DNA from: Xenophilus sp. AP218F | GTDB lineage: Bacteria > Pseudomonadota > Gammaproteobacteria > Burkholderiales > Chromobacteriaceae | Direction of reading: 5' to 3' | DNA: 64,000 nt | NCBI GenBank assembly: GCA_002213445.1 | Contig: NJIE01000018.1 | Coordinates: forward strand, 1-64,000 | Shown: in pieces, positions 1 to 9,816 of the stretch | Layout: the number at the start of each line of letters is the position of its first letter | Position numbering within the stretch: the stretch's first letter is position 1 | Notes under the pieces: model-generated | What the model saw: only the letters and a program-made list of their open reading frames with translations | The model's database searches: none | Told to the model about the DNA's origin: nothing | Position numbers and translations under genes: made by a program

Positions 1-2730
1 TCCGCCTTCAACCAGGAACAGCGCCTGCTCACCCTCGACCTCGCCACCGAGGCCATCGCCGACGAGCAACTCCTCCCCCACGCCCTCTCCGGCGACGAGG
101 GCGTCTCCGAGTCCTACCGCTTCCGCCTCGCGTGCCTCTCCCCGGACGGCGCCATCGAACTAAAATCCCTGCTCGGCCTCTCCGCGCGCCTCGGCATCGC
201 CGGCGCCGACGGCCGCGAAACCGTCCGCTGCGGCGTCGTCTCCCAGGCCGAACGCCTCGGCGCCGACGGCGGCTTCGCCAAGTACGCGCTGACCATCGAA
301 CCGCCGTTCGCGCTGCTGCGCCATCGCCGCGCCTCCCGCGTGTTCCAGGACCTGTCCGTCCCCGACATCGTCCGCCAGATCTTCGCCGAGCATCAGCAAA
401 CCAACCCGGTGTTCGCCCGCGTCCAGAGCATCGCGTTCCAGATCGGCGACGCCGCCCCCCGCAGCTACTGCCTGCAGTACCGCGAGAGCGACTACGACTT
501 CATCGTCCGCCTCTTGCGCGAAGAGGGCTACGCCTGGCGCTTCGAGCATATCGACGGAGAAACGCCGCAAGTCCGGCTGGTGGTGTTCGACGACGTCTAT
601 ACCCTGCCGCCGGCCGCAGTCGAGCGCGTGCGCTTCCACCGCAGCGACGCCACCGAAACCGAGGACGGCCTGACCGACTGGCAAAGCCGCCGCCAGATCG
701 TGACCGGCAACGTCGCGCTGGCCACCTACGACTACCAGCCGGTGGCCACCCAGCACACCGGTGACGACAGCCGCGTCGAACAGGGCCAGGGCGGCGATGC
801 GCTGCAATCCAGCCTGCAGGACTACGATCCGCAAAGCCTCTATTACGCCGGCGACGCCGACCAGCTCGCCCATTACGCCCAGCTGCGCCAGCAGGCGCAC
901 GATCTGCAGGCCAAAGCCTTCGAAGGCGCCGGCACCGTCCGCGGCCTGACCGCCGGCCAGTGGTTCCGCCTCGACGACCACCCGGCCCACGACTTCGACA
1001 GCCACGAACAACGCGAATTCGTCGTCACCCGCCAGACGCTGAACGCCCGCAACAACCTGCCGGCCGACCTGCGCCGCGGTCTGGCGCAAGCCGCGCCCAG
1101 CCTCGTCGCCGACGAGCCGGTGCCCCCCTTCGCCACCGCCTTCCAGGCCCAGCGCCGCGGCATTCCGCTCACCCCGGTCTACGCCCACAGCCCGCACGCC
1201 AAGCCCACCTCGCTCGGCGTGCAAACCGCCACCGTGGTCGGCCCCGCCGGCGAAGAAGTCCACACCGACCCATACGGCCGCATCAAGGTGCAATTCCACT
1301 GGCAGCGACCGCAGGAACATCCCCAGTTCGGCGCCGGTCTCGACGACAAATCCAGCTGCTGGCTGCGCGTCGCCATGCCGTCCGCCGGCGCCGGCTGGGG
1401 CCACCAGTTCATCCCGCGCGTCGGCCAGGAAGTGCTGGTGGACTTCATCGAAGGCGATATCGACCGGCCGGTGATCACCGGCGTGCTGTACAACGGTAGC
1501 CACCCGACGCCCGACTTCAGCGGCGCGGGCAGCCTCCCCGCCAACAAGACCCTCTCCGGCATCAAATCCAAGGAGCATCAAGGCAGCGGCTACAACGAAC
1601 TGCTGTTCGACGACACCCCGAACGAAGTGCGCGCCAAGCTGTCCAGCGAACCGGGCAAGACCCAGCTTAACCAGGGCTACCTCGCCCACCCGCGCAGCAA
1701 CGGCAAAGCCCAGCCGCGCGGCGACGGCTTCGAACTCAGAACCGACCACCACGGCGCCATCCGCGCCGCGCATGGCCTGCTGCTCACCACCGAAGCGCAA
1801 AACGGCGCCGGCGGCAAACAGCTGGCGCGCGAACACGCCCAATCGCAACTCGACGCCGCGCTGTCGCTCTCCCAGGCGCTGGCCGAAACCGCCGCCGGCC
1901 AGCTGGCCGACACCATGGAAACCGGCCCCGACGCCATCGGCCCGGACAACGCCAAAACCGGCAAACAAGCCGACGGCCACCTGCAGCACCACGCCGCCGC
2001 GCTCAAAGCCTGGGAAGCCGGCAGCAACACCGACAAAGACGGCAAGACGGCCAAAGAGCAAGCCGGCCAGCAGCCGCTGCTGATCCTGTCCGGCCCGGCC
2101 GGCATCGCCTCCCTGACCGAACAAAGCCAGACCGTCTCGGCCGGGACGAACCTCAACCTCGTCGCTCAGCGCGACGCCAACCACACCACCGGCCGGCGCT
2201 GGATCCACAACGCGGGCCAGCACATCAGCCTGTTCGTGGCCGGGGTGAAGGACAAGATCGCGCTGAAGCTGATCGCCGCCAAAGGCAAGGTGCAGGTGCA
2301 GGCGCAGAGCGGCGAGATGGAGATGACCGCCGACAAGGATGTCACTATTACCTCCTGCAAAGGCGCGGTGCATATCGCCGCCAGCCAGGAGATTCTGCTG
2401 GCCAGCGGCGGGGGCTATATCCGCATCGCAGGTGGCAATATCGAAGTGCACTGCCCGGGTGAAGTCAGCGTCAAGGGGGCGAGCCATCAGTTGAGCGGAG
2501 GAGCCAGCATGAGCCGCAGCGCCGCCGAATTTCCGCGCGACCAAGGGCAGTTTGATCAGAAATTCCAAATCAAGTGGCAGGGATTGGAGGCGCCAGCCAG
2601 TAATCTGCCTTATCGCCTGAAAACACCGGATGGCGCGATTTTGGCGCAGGGAAAAACCAATGAATTGGGTGAGACCTCAATCAGCAAGAGCCAGGTTCCG
2701 GAAGGCGTGATAGTTGAAATTCTCAAATAA
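1..2730 (+). CDS. vgrG: Type VI secretion VgrG spike protein, 5' end outside window
   Basis: The frame is open from base 1, so only the start is missing; about 909 residues are visible. The order is that of a T6SS VgrG (TssI): a gp27-like base, a gp5-like OB fold (DPYGRIKVQFHW near residue 420, then GQEVLVDFIEGDIDRP and ITGVLYN near 475-500), a DUF2345-type beta-prism (about 640-820), and a short C-terminal extension resembling a transthyretin-like cargo adaptor (LPYRLKTPDGAIL to the end). VgrG trimers tip the T6SS tube and carry effectors. The next gene lies 36 bases downstream in the same direction and is the likely cargo of this extension. Base composition shifts to lower GC just before the stop, as is common where effector ends are exchanged. 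Confidence 0.95.
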   Translation, partial: SAFNQEQRLLTLDLATEAIADEQLLPHALSGDEGVSESYRFRLACLSPDGAIELKSLLGLSARLGIAGADGRETVRCGVVSQAERLGADGGFAKYALTIEPPFALLRHRRASRVFQDLSVPDIVRQIFAEHQQTNPVFARVQSIAFQIGDAAPRSYCLQYRESDYDFIVRLLREEGYAWRFEHIDGETPQVRLVVFDDVYTLPPAAVERVRFHRSDATETEDGLTDWQSRRQIVTGNVALATYDYQPVATQHTGDDSRVEQGQGGDALQSSLQDYDPQSLYYAGDADQLAHYAQLRQQAHDLQAKAFEGAGTVRGLTAGQWFRLDDHPAHDFDSHEQREFVVTRQTLNARNNLPADLRRGLAQAAPSLVADEPVPPFATAFQAQRRGIPLTPVYAHSPHAKPTSLGVQTATVVGPAGEEVHTDPYGRIKVQFHWQRPQEHPQFGAGLDDKSSCWLRVAMPSAGAGWGHQFIPRVGQEVLVDFIEGDIDRPVITGVLYNGSHPTPDFSGAGSLPANKTLSGIKSKEHQGSGYNELLFDDTPNEVRAKLSSEPGKTQLNQGYLAHPRSNGKAQPRGDGFELRTDHHGAIRAAHGLLLTTEAQNGAGGKQLAREHAQSQLDAALSLSQALAETAAGQLADTMETGPDAIGPDNAKTGKQADGHLQHHAAALKAWEAGSNTDKDGKTAKEQAGQQPLLILSGPAGIASLTEQSQTVSAGTNLNLVAQRDANHTTGRRWIHNAGQHISLFVAGVKDKIALKLIAAKGKVQVQAQSGEMEMTADKDVTITSCKGAVHIAASQEILLASGGGYIRIAGGNIEVHCPGEVSVKGASHQLSGGASMSRSAAEFPRDQGQFDQKFQIKWQGLEAPASNLPYRLKTPDGAILAQGKTNELGETSISKSQVPEGVIVEILK

Positions 2731-2766
2731 TGCCGCGCAAAAATAGTTTGCATGGAGCGTAAAGCA

Positions 2767-3627
2767 ATGAGTAAGGATCCGAATGTATTGGCGAGGCATC
2801 AGGCCATCCACACCCCAAGCAGCGATAAGCGCCCGGTGAGGATAGAGCATAGGCATTGCGACGACTACGTTCCCCCCGCAGCCGAAAACATCATTGGTCA
2901 GTGCGAATATTACTATCGCCCATTGCATAAGGAGTATGTGGAAAAGTCGGGCGTCAGCACTCTGAAGGCCATTCAGGCTTGGGCGACAGTCTGGGATCCT
3001 TGGGATAATCAAGAGGTGGTCAATAAATTGCTGCGCAATCGTGACCAGTTGATTGTGGCGAAAAGCAGCGATGGAAATTGGTCGCGCCACGCCAGTTTCA
3101 TGATGCGCCATATCGGTTGCGGCCACACACCTCCGGATTATTATGTCAGTTATGGCTACTACTACTGTTCTAACTATGGAAATAAATTACTGCCTAAATT
3201 AAGCCCGTCAGGGAGGGCATGGTTGGCATTGGGTAGAAAATATTTGCAAGAAAATATGGATAAGGGGTTAAGGCAAAACATGGAGGGAGATATAATAATT
3301 ATCCCTTGCAAGCGTTATCCAAATCGAAATGTAAATCTTAATATTCCGCAAAGAAAATTGGAATTGAATAATGCAAGCTTTAGGAATTTTGCTTTCGATA
3401 CCCATGTTCCCGCTTATCTAGATGCTGGGTTGGCAGATTTACCGGTTAGCGATCTAGTTAAAATTGGGGGGCAGCCCAATATCGAGGAATGGACCGATGG
3501 AGCCACATGGAAACAAGCGATTGACAGCGGCGTAGAAGTCGGCAAGGACTGGGGTGGACGCGCCGCGCAGAACAGCGCGGCGCTGGTGGAGCGCGCCATG
3601 AAAACGCTGATGTCGGTATTCAAATGA
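2767..3627 (+). CDS. Candidate T6SS effector encoded after VgrG
   Basis: This 286-residue protein is of no family I recognise with certainty. I chose the ATG at 2767 over 2752 because GGAG lies at a suitable distance upstream of it. Visible features are an N-terminal stretch rich in His, Cys and Tyr, a Tyr-rich segment near residue 130 (YVSYGYYYCSNYG), and a C-terminal half containing FRNFAFDTHVPAYLDAGL and a WTDGATWKQAI segment. No signal peptide or transmembrane helix is seen. Position directly after VgrG, lower GC than the rest of the window and a four-base overlap with a membrane-anchored protein gene all suggest an effector-immunity pair. The role is inferred from context; the toxic activity is unknown. 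Confidence 0.6.
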   Translation: MSKDPNVLARHQAIHTPSSDKRPVRIEHRHCDDYVPPAAENIIGQCEYYYRPLHKEYVEKSGVSTLKAIQAWATVWDPWDNQEVVNKLLRNRDQLIVAKSSDGNWSRHASFMMRHIGCGHTPPDYYVSYGYYYCSNYGNKLLPKLSPSGRAWLALGRKYLQENMDKGLRQNMEGDIIIIPCKRYPNRNVNLNIPQRKLELNNASFRNFAFDTHVPAYLDAGLADLPVSDLVKIGGQPNIEEWTDGATWKQAIDSGVEVGKDWGGRAAQNSAALVERAMKTLMSVFK

Positions 3628-4970
3628 TGAATGTCAAGGAAATATTATTCATGCCATTCAGGCCGCTGCGCAGGCTGCTTAAATGGTCGTTCATCGCCAT
3701 GCTGGGTTTGACCGTGCTGGCGGCTGGCGCTTATGGAATGTACAAGGTATTGAGCATGTGGACATATGAAACCGATTTGATGGAGCACGACAAACCTTAC
3801 GGCGGCGGCGACATGCGCGTCCGCGATCGTCAGGTGATGGTATTCAAACCGATCGGGCCGGAGTTGAAGCCGAAGCCATTTTCCGAGTGGAAAAACCCAG
3901 AAGTTGCCGAAATGGCAGAGCCGTGGATGAATGATATCGCTGAACAACTCAACCGCCACACGGTTCGCTTGCTCCGCGGGGATATGGACCAGGGCATCCG
4001 CCGCATTTTTGAGAAGCCGGGTCAAAACGGAGCGTGGTGGTTGTCACCGGACTGGAAGACCATATACGTCAGCACGGAGTGGACAAACTATCATTTGCCA
4101 AGTGGATCCGACGGGTACGGTCAGCGTTTGAGCACGCTCTGGAAATCGGTGGACGGCGGCCAGAGCTGGCGGCAAATGCCGTGGCCGGAACGTACCCCGG
4201 CCGGCCAGCCGCTATTCATGCCTGACGCCAAGCGCGGTTATCTGGTGGCCGACGGGATGCGCATTTGGCGCACTCTGGATGGTGGTGAACATTGGGATGC
4301 CATCCCGCTGCCGGCGTGGACCAATCAGCAATTGACCGGTCATCCCAGCGGAAACGGGTTACTGCCCATGATTAAGAGCAGCCGCGCTACCTTCAGCGCG
4401 TTTGACCTGGCCGAAGACGGTACCTTGCGGGTGGCGTTCTACGTACGCCAAGCCAAGCTGGCAGCCGGCATAGGCGAGGTCAAGGAAAGCACCTTGCTAT
4501 ACAGTTTGCCTTTTGCCGCGTCGCAGGAGGAACTGGCGCGCAAATGGATGCAGCCCGACATCGTGCTGCCACGGCAATCGGCGATGGATATCAAACCTGC
4601 GCGCGATGGCGGCCTGCATCTGATTGTGTTGCAAGGGCAGCTTCCGTCGGAAAAGGAAGTGAATACGCCGCGTCGCATTGCAGCTTACGCGCATTGGAAA
4701 GACGGCAAGGAAGATTACCGCCACGCATTTGAGCCGCATGTTATTCCCGGCGCGCTGTTCATCGGTCCACATGATCAGCTGGTGCTGGCCGGGGACAGCA
4801 AGAAACCCGATCAGACCATGAGTGATTCGATCACGCTGGTGAGCACGGACAAAGGCAGGCATTGGGATGAGACCGATGACGGCATGGCCTACGCCTGGTA
4901 TTACGAACAAGCAAAGAACCGCATCTGGAAGTACCAGTTACATTCCCTGTACTGGAGAGAGCTGAAATAG
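3624..4970 (+). CDS. Membrane-anchored Asp-box (BNR) repeat protein, candidate immunity protein
   Basis: The protein has 448 residues and starts by ATGA overlap with the upstream gene; the in-frame ATG at 3651, preceded by AAGGAA, is an alternative start. A basic N-terminus (PLRRLLKW) precedes one transmembrane segment (FIAMLGLTVLAAGAYGMY), so the rest should face the periplasm. At least three Asp-box/BNR-like motifs are visible: SVDGGQSW, TLDGGEHW and STDKGRHW. These point to a beta-propeller of the sialidase/YCF48 type. Translational coupling to the candidate effector suggests a periplasmic immunity protein, which is an inference. It could instead be an unrelated propeller-fold lipid or peptidoglycan sensor. 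Confidence 0.6.
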   Translation: MMNVKEILFMPFRPLRRLLKWSFIAMLGLTVLAAGAYGMYKVLSMWTYETDLMEHDKPYGGGDMRVRDRQVMVFKPIGPELKPKPFSEWKNPEVAEMAEPWMNDIAEQLNRHTVRLLRGDMDQGIRRIFEKPGQNGAWWLSPDWKTIYVSTEWTNYHLPSGSDGYGQRLSTLWKSVDGGQSWRQMPWPERTPAGQPLFMPDAKRGYLVADGMRIWRTLDGGEHWDAIPLPAWTNQQLTGHPSGNGLLPMIKSSRATFSAFDLAEDGTLRVAFYVRQAKLAAGIGEVKESTLLYSLPFAASQEELARKWMQPDIVLPRQSAMDIKPARDGGLHLIVLQGQLPSEKEVNTPRRIAAYAHWKDGKEDYRHAFEPHVIPGALFIGPHDQLVLAGDSKKPDQTMSDSITLVSTDKGRHWDETDDGMAYAWYYEQAKNRIWKYQLHSLYWRELK

Positions 4971-5161
4971 CGTCGCGGTAGCGTGGGCCTCGGCATATCG
5001 CTATGTCGATACAGCTGATATTTTCGAGGCCGCCAACGCTCGATTTGTCACACGCATCATCCAGAAAGCCTTACCAATCAAAAAAATTCTTTGGCATGCG
5101 TGTTGAGTTTATCCGGCCTGCGCGGTTCGAACCAATCTTGGGAGGCATATCCGCTACCTGA

Positions 5162-6439
5162 TCAAGCCTGCACCGGCAAAGCAAGCCCCGTCGCCAGCCG
5201 CAAGCCCTCCCCGTCCATATCAAACGGCAGCGCGAACAACCGCAGCCGCTCGTCAAACTCGAACGCCGGCAGCGGCGCGGCAAACCCGCGCCAGGCCGGG
5301 TAGATCAGCGCCATCTCGCCCTTGCCGTTCAGATAACGCTGGCCGTAGGCAAACAGCTGGTAGAAATCAGCCTGGCTCAATCCGTATTTGCCTTGCCGGT
5401 CGCCTTCGTTCAGCCGCTTCCACTTGGTGTCTAGCACCCACTTGTTCGAGCCTTGCTCGATCAGCAAATCCGGTTGCAGCTGGAACATGTCCTGCCCGTC
5501 GTGGGTGCACAGGTAATGGCGTTTAATCTGAGACCTCAGCTTTGCCCCTGGCAGCAAGCGGCCGCGCAGCCAGCGCGCCACATGGTTTTCGAACAGCCGC
5601 TCCATCGGGAACAGCAGGCTGACGCCGCGATACTGGCCCGCCACCGCCTTGGGCATGTGTCGGTGCAGAATCAGCTCGCACCATGGCTTGATGGGCTGGT
5701 AATGCGCCATCAGCCGGTCGTCGCGCCAGGCGTGGAAGTCCGCCGCTACATCGCAGCTGGCTGGCAGATCGTGCAGCAGGCCGGCCAATTCATGCGCCAG
5801 GCGCCAGTTGTCGGCGTCTTGCGCCGTCTGGCGCACCACTGCCAGCGCGCTTTGCAGTAGGCGATTTTCCGGGCGGTCAGGCAGAAACCTGTCATGGCGA
5901 ATCTGGAAAAAATGCTGCCGGCCCGGCGGCTGGCGCATCTGCTTCGCCACATCCAGTTGGCCGCGCAAGAAACGCTGTTCCTCCTCGATTCGTTGGTAGT
6001 CGTAGCGCAAACCACGCTTGAGCAGATGTTCCAGCGCCAGCAGAAACCGCCGCATCACCCACTCGGACAGCGGGGCGTCGAATAGCTGCAAGCCGGCTTC
6101 TTGCGCCTCGCGCGCCGGCATCTCCAGCGAGCCGGCGATCAACTTGCACAACAGACGGCGCGCGGAGCGTTCGCAGTCGCCTTCGCCATGATGCTTGGGC
6201 AGTATCTCAATCACCTGCCCGCACGGGCTTTCCAGCACGCCCACATGGCTATCCAGCCGCAGCCATTGCCGGCCATCCACCTGCAACAGCTGCGCGCCGC
6301 TGCGGCGAAACCCCGCCGCCAGATCGCACAACCAGTCAAACGCGGTCTGGCTGATCCGCGCTTCATCCAGCGAAGGCCCTGCCACCGGGCTGGTGGTCAG
6401 GCGCGCGTACTCGCGCACCACGATGCGCTCAGGCTTCAA
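5162..6439 (-). CDS. mcrC: McrC, nuclease subunit of McrBC restriction system
   Basis: This is the PD-(D/E)XK endonuclease partner of McrB in methylation-dependent (type IV) restriction. I place the start at TTG 6439, which gives 425 residues, overlaps the 3' end of mcrB by 11 bases and has GAGG just upstream. The open frame extends further upstream, but that part lies inside mcrB. Supporting segments are the N-terminal IVVREYARLT, the central RYDYQRIEEEQRFLRGQLD (typical of McrC), and a C-terminal nuclease core with QPDLLIEQGSNKWVLDTKWK (D...DTKWK). Translational coupling to mcrB fits a McrB-ring/McrC complex. DNA is cleaved after GTP-driven translocation. Confidence 0.9.
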   Translation of the reverse strand: MKPERIVVREYARLTTSPVAGPSLDEARISQTAFDWLCDLAAGFRRSGAQLLQVDGRQWLRLDSHVGVLESPCGQVIEILPKHHGEGDCERSARRLLCKLIAGSLEMPAREAQEAGLQLFDAPLSEWVMRRFLLALEHLLKRGLRYDYQRIEEEQRFLRGQLDVAKQMRQPPGRQHFFQIRHDRFLPDRPENRLLQSALAVVRQTAQDADNWRLAHELAGLLHDLPASCDVAADFHAWRDDRLMAHYQPIKPWCELILHRHMPKAVAGQYRGVSLLFPMERLFENHVARWLRGRLLPGAKLRSQIKRHYLCTHDGQDMFQLQPDLLIEQGSNKWVLDTKWKRLNEGDRQGKYGLSQADFYQLFAYGQRYLNGKGEMALIYPAWRGFAAPLPAFEFDERLRLFALPFDMDGEGLRLATGLALPVQA

Positions 6440-8879
6440 ATTCAGCCTCGCCGCCGACTGTTTGCGCGAGGGCAGCTTTGCCCGGTTTGACCGCGATGCC
6501 GCGATACGCGGCGGCACGCTCGAAAGCCGCATCGTTAAGTCGCCACGACGGTGTCTGCCGCAAGCTGTCCTGCACGCCGACAAATAAGGCCGACAGACTC
6601 AACGACTCATCTGCGACGATAAACGCATCGGCTTGCGATTTGTTCTGGTCGTTGAGCACCCAGCGGATGCGCTCCCAGTCTTCGAAGAAATACTCCTGAA
6701 GTAGCGGCAGAATCGCCTGGCGGAAGATCGCGGCTAGGCTGGTCAGGCTGGGTTCGGTCTGCAAAGACATGAAATAGGCATGTCCGATGGCGTGGTCGCG
6801 GTCCAGCAACACGTTGATGCGCTGGTTCATCGTCCGCAGCATTTGGCCGATATTGATCCCTTCCACAGCCACGCCGTCCAGCAGCTCCGGACGCGGCGGC
6901 ATTTCGGTAAAGGTGAAACGGCGGCGCAAAGCCAGGTCCAGTCCGGCCAGCGAGCGGTCTGCGGTGTTCATGGTGCCGATGATGTAGACGTTGTCCGGCA
7001 CGCTGAAGCTTTCCTTGGAATACGGCAGCGTCACCGACAGCGCCTCGGGCGCGCCGGCGCGTTTGGTCGGCTCGATCAGCGTGATCAACTCGCCGAAAAT
7101 GCGCGAGATATTGCCGCGGTTGATCTCGTCGATGATGAGAACATGGGGTTGGCCAGCAGATGATGTGTCTGGTGGTAACGCCAGCGCTGACGGCAATTGT
7201 TGACGAAGATAATCTGAAATGCCTTTCACATAGCTGGCGCAATACAACTTATCTATCGGCTTGTTCCTAAGCATCTTGCGGATTTGCTCAATATTGGCTG
7301 GCAAGCGAATATCTTTTTCACTAGCCAATGGCTCACAAGTCAACGTTGCATTACCAAGCCGGTAACTCACCTTGAATTGCTTTCCTGTTGCCGTTTTTAA
7401 CGTGATAGGTACTTCAGCTACCTGCTCCACAAACTGATCAAGGAATTCATCCAGACCAACGCTATCTGGCGTTCTGGTGGCATCGCTGCAGATTTGCTTG
7501 AATACCCCATCCACCACTTCGTAGCGGATCTGGCCGGTAGCATCGTCGGTTTCCGCCCGCAGCCCCTCGACAAAATCCTCGTAGCTGAAGCTCTGGTGAA
7601 ATGTCACAAAGCGCACCCGCCGCTCAGCGCTCAGCTCGTCAAACCGCGCCTTCAATGCCGCGCGGGCGGCCAGGCACGCCCCCAGCGCAGCATCTTGGTC
7701 GTCCTCTACCTGCTGGTAGGATTCAGCCGCGGCCGGGTCCAGAATCTGTAAGGCGGCGTAAATGGTTTGATAGGTTTTGCCGGTGCCGGGCGGCCCAAAA
7801 AGGATTCGATTAAGCGGAATGTTCATAATGGTTTTCCCCTTCGAGACCGCGATGTCAGGCTGGTTTTCCGTTTCGGCGCGCATGGTCTTTTCCATCTCCC
7901 GCACCGTCTGAAGCAACTGCCAGAGGGCGATATTGTTTTCCAACGCCTGCTCACTTGGCAGCGCTGCCTGCCGCATGCAACGGTTGATCGCCTCGTTTAG
8001 CTGATACCAGTCGCCGCTGGCGGTTTCCTTCAATTCGAAGTACTGCCCCAATTTACTCAGCAGATCGGCGCAATCATGCCAGTTGATCGTGGTAGTGAGC
8101 GTGCCCGGCCGGAATGCCGCGCAGATGCGGGCCAGCACCGCCGGACGGCGCTTGCTTACCCGGCCTTGCTCCAACGCTTCCTCCCATGCCTGGTTCAAGG
8201 CCCGATAGCAGGCATGATCGGGATTGCTTGCCAGGCGCAGAGTCAGTTCGCGCAACAGCGGCAAATTCTGATTGAATTCGGCAAAAGACAGGGCACCTGG
8301 GCCTACGCCTGACACGCCGTTATTCACCTCGCGCCAGAATCGGGCCAACGCCCCCTCGTCCAGTAATTCCGGTTGCTGGCAAATGCGCGCGGCCCAATTA
8401 GTAGTATCTCGATAAGATGGGAGCCAATCCGGCCTCGACTCCTCCTCATCCGTCATGCTCCAACGCGTGTATTGCAGCAGGCTATGCCGCCCGGTTCCTT
8501 CCTCCCAAAGCGCTTCCAGCGCTTGTCCCGCTTCGACGTCCAACACGAAAGCCGGCGGCGGGTTCAGCCAACGGCTATCGGGCAGCGCCCTGTATAGCAA
8601 AGGCAAAGGCAGCAATCCGTCGCGGCAACTGCCGCGCACCGACTCCACCTCAATTTCCACCGACCTTGTTCCCGCTGACTTCTTCAACCCCACTTGACGC
8701 ACCCGCCACCGCGACCAGATGCCCTGCGGCGCATCGCTCGCATTAAAACAGTACAGCCAATCGCCCTTGGCCGGCTCCACGCTCGCGATATCCCAGGCCA
8801 AAACATCGTAAACCTCGACGGGGCCATGTTTCAGATCTTGGGGAGACAAGGGAAGAATGATGGATTGAGGGTTGTTCAT
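6429..8879 (-). CDS. mcrB: McrB, GTP-dependent AAA+ subunit of McrBC restriction system
   Basis: The ATG at 8879, preceded by GGAG, gives 816 residues, far longer than E. coli McrB (about 460). The AAA+ core carries Walker A GPPGTGKT at about residues 361-368, Walker B HVLIIDEINRGN near 580 and the McrB-type sensor region IGTMNTADRS followed by LALRRRFTF. The roughly 350-residue N-terminal part differs from E. coli McrB and should hold the modified-base or other DNA-recognition domain. An inserted segment between Walker A and B (about 440-560) is also unusual. The protein forms the motor that recruits McrC. It sits next to an hsdS remnant, so the area is a small defence cluster. Confidence 0.9.
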   Translation of the reverse strand: MNNPQSIILPLSPQDLKHGPVEVYDVLAWDIASVEPAKGDWLYCFNASDAPQGIWSRWRVRQVGLKKSAGTRSVEIEVESVRGSCRDGLLPLPLLYRALPDSRWLNPPPAFVLDVEAGQALEALWEEGTGRHSLLQYTRWSMTDEEESRPDWLPSYRDTTNWAARICQQPELLDEGALARFWREVNNGVSGVGPGALSFAEFNQNLPLLRELTLRLASNPDHACYRALNQAWEEALEQGRVSKRRPAVLARICAAFRPGTLTTTINWHDCADLLSKLGQYFELKETASGDWYQLNEAINRCMRQAALPSEQALENNIALWQLLQTVREMEKTMRAETENQPDIAVSKGKTIMNIPLNRILFGPPGTGKTYQTIYAALQILDPAAAESYQQVEDDQDAALGACLAARAALKARFDELSAERRVRFVTFHQSFSYEDFVEGLRAETDDATGQIRYEVVDGVFKQICSDATRTPDSVGLDEFLDQFVEQVAEVPITLKTATGKQFKVSYRLGNATLTCEPLASEKDIRLPANIEQIRKMLRNKPIDKLYCASYVKGISDYLRQQLPSALALPPDTSSAGQPHVLIIDEINRGNISRIFGELITLIEPTKRAGAPEALSVTLPYSKESFSVPDNVYIIGTMNTADRSLAGLDLALRRRFTFTEMPPRPELLDGVAVEGINIGQMLRTMNQRINVLLDRDHAIGHAYFMSLQTEPSLTSLAAIFRQAILPLLQEYFFEDWERIRWVLNDQNKSQADAFIVADESLSLSALFVGVQDSLRQTPSWRLNDAAFERAAAYRGIAVKPGKAALAQTVGGEAEFEA

Positions 8880-8951
8880 CGGTAATGCTCCGGAGCCGGG
8901 GCGCATACTCCGGCTTGGTACAAAATAAAGCCGGCCCGTGGGCCTGCGTGG

Positions 8952-9616
8952 TTAAAGGGCTGCCTCGGCGTCCGGCAGGCGCAACTGGCCGGAGATCCGG
9001 CGGGGCGGCAGCGTGTCACGCAGGATAGCGAGGGTTTGGGCTTGTTGGTGATCAGCCTAAATTCCTGCTGAATGATGCTAACGGTCTGATCAAATACGTC
9101 CGCGACAGCTGCCGTAGGCACGGTCAACATATATCGGCCAAGTACATCGTTTTGTACGCGCTGACGCCCGCTAGTGCCGGACATGCTCTGAATTGCAAAT
9201 TCACGGAAGGCCGGTAAGCGTGCTAGCAAATAAGCATGATACGGCAGCAGCGACGATTTTGGCCGCATGACGATAAACTCGGTTGAGCCCCAAGCTGTTT
9301 CATCGTCCTCCAGAAAGTCAACAAACGCTGTCTTGCCGTTTTCTAGACATGGCATGATACGCGCAAGCAGCGTGTCGCCATTGACAAATCTTGCGCCCGA
9401 TCCGAGCTGCCGTTTGATCGCCTTTTCTATGGTATGCCCACTGGTTCCTACGCTGGCCATGTCGAGATACTTAGCGAAGGTTCCCTTTGAATCGCCACTG
9501 ATTGGGTAGACCCCGGCGCTGCCCCAATCCTCGACCCATCCTGCCCCGAAACCATTGGCGAATCCATTGGCGGTTTCGCCGCAAACTGCGGGACAGGATG
9601 CCAGTTGTGGGTACAA
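8952..9616 (-). pseudogene. hsdS remnant (type I restriction specificity subunit), frameshifted
   Basis: The reading frame shows the end of one target-recognition domain of a type I restriction S subunit: FVNGDTLLARIMPCLENGKT, WGSTEFIVMRPK and MSGTSGRQRV. The N-terminal half is absent. A single missing base near 9041 breaks the frame. In the adjacent frame the expected end (LAILRDTLPPRRISGQLRLP, then DAEAAL and a stop at 8952) follows directly. No hsdM or hsdR gene is present in the window. It is therefore a decayed fragment left beside mcrBC, and the apparent longer open frame to 8876 is an artefact of the frameshift. Confidence 0.8.
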
Positions 9617-9816
9617 CTGAAGGGGTGACTCAGGGCGCCGCCCCGAGACCCGGATACCCGTCAGGGACGCGGGCGGACCAATCTCTCCGGCGCAACCGGC
9701 ATTTCGCCGGGCCGAACCGGCGGGTATCGCAGTATCATGTCAGCCAGCGCGGAGCGCATGACTTGTGAGTCTTCGCTCTGGTTTTTCATCTTGCCGCACC
9801 GCTTTACCGGATTTTC
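9617..9816. other. Intergenic region between hsdS remnant and ankyrin gene
   Basis: About 200 bases separate the decayed minus-strand hsdS fragment from the plus-strand ankyrin gene. I see no convincing promoter, hairpin or small gene in it. It probably carries the promoter of the ankyrin-repeat gene. Confidence 0.3.

Noticed and set aside
160-2568. Long open frame on the strand opposite vgrG (802 codons)
   Set aside because: It is a GC-bias shadow: the plus frame has the conserved VgrG domains, and the reverse product is Gly/Ala/Val-rich without motifs.
8876-9616. Intact 246-residue HsdS-type protein
   Set aside because: The last 40 residues do not fit the family, while the neighbouring frame gives the expected HsdS end after a one-base change.
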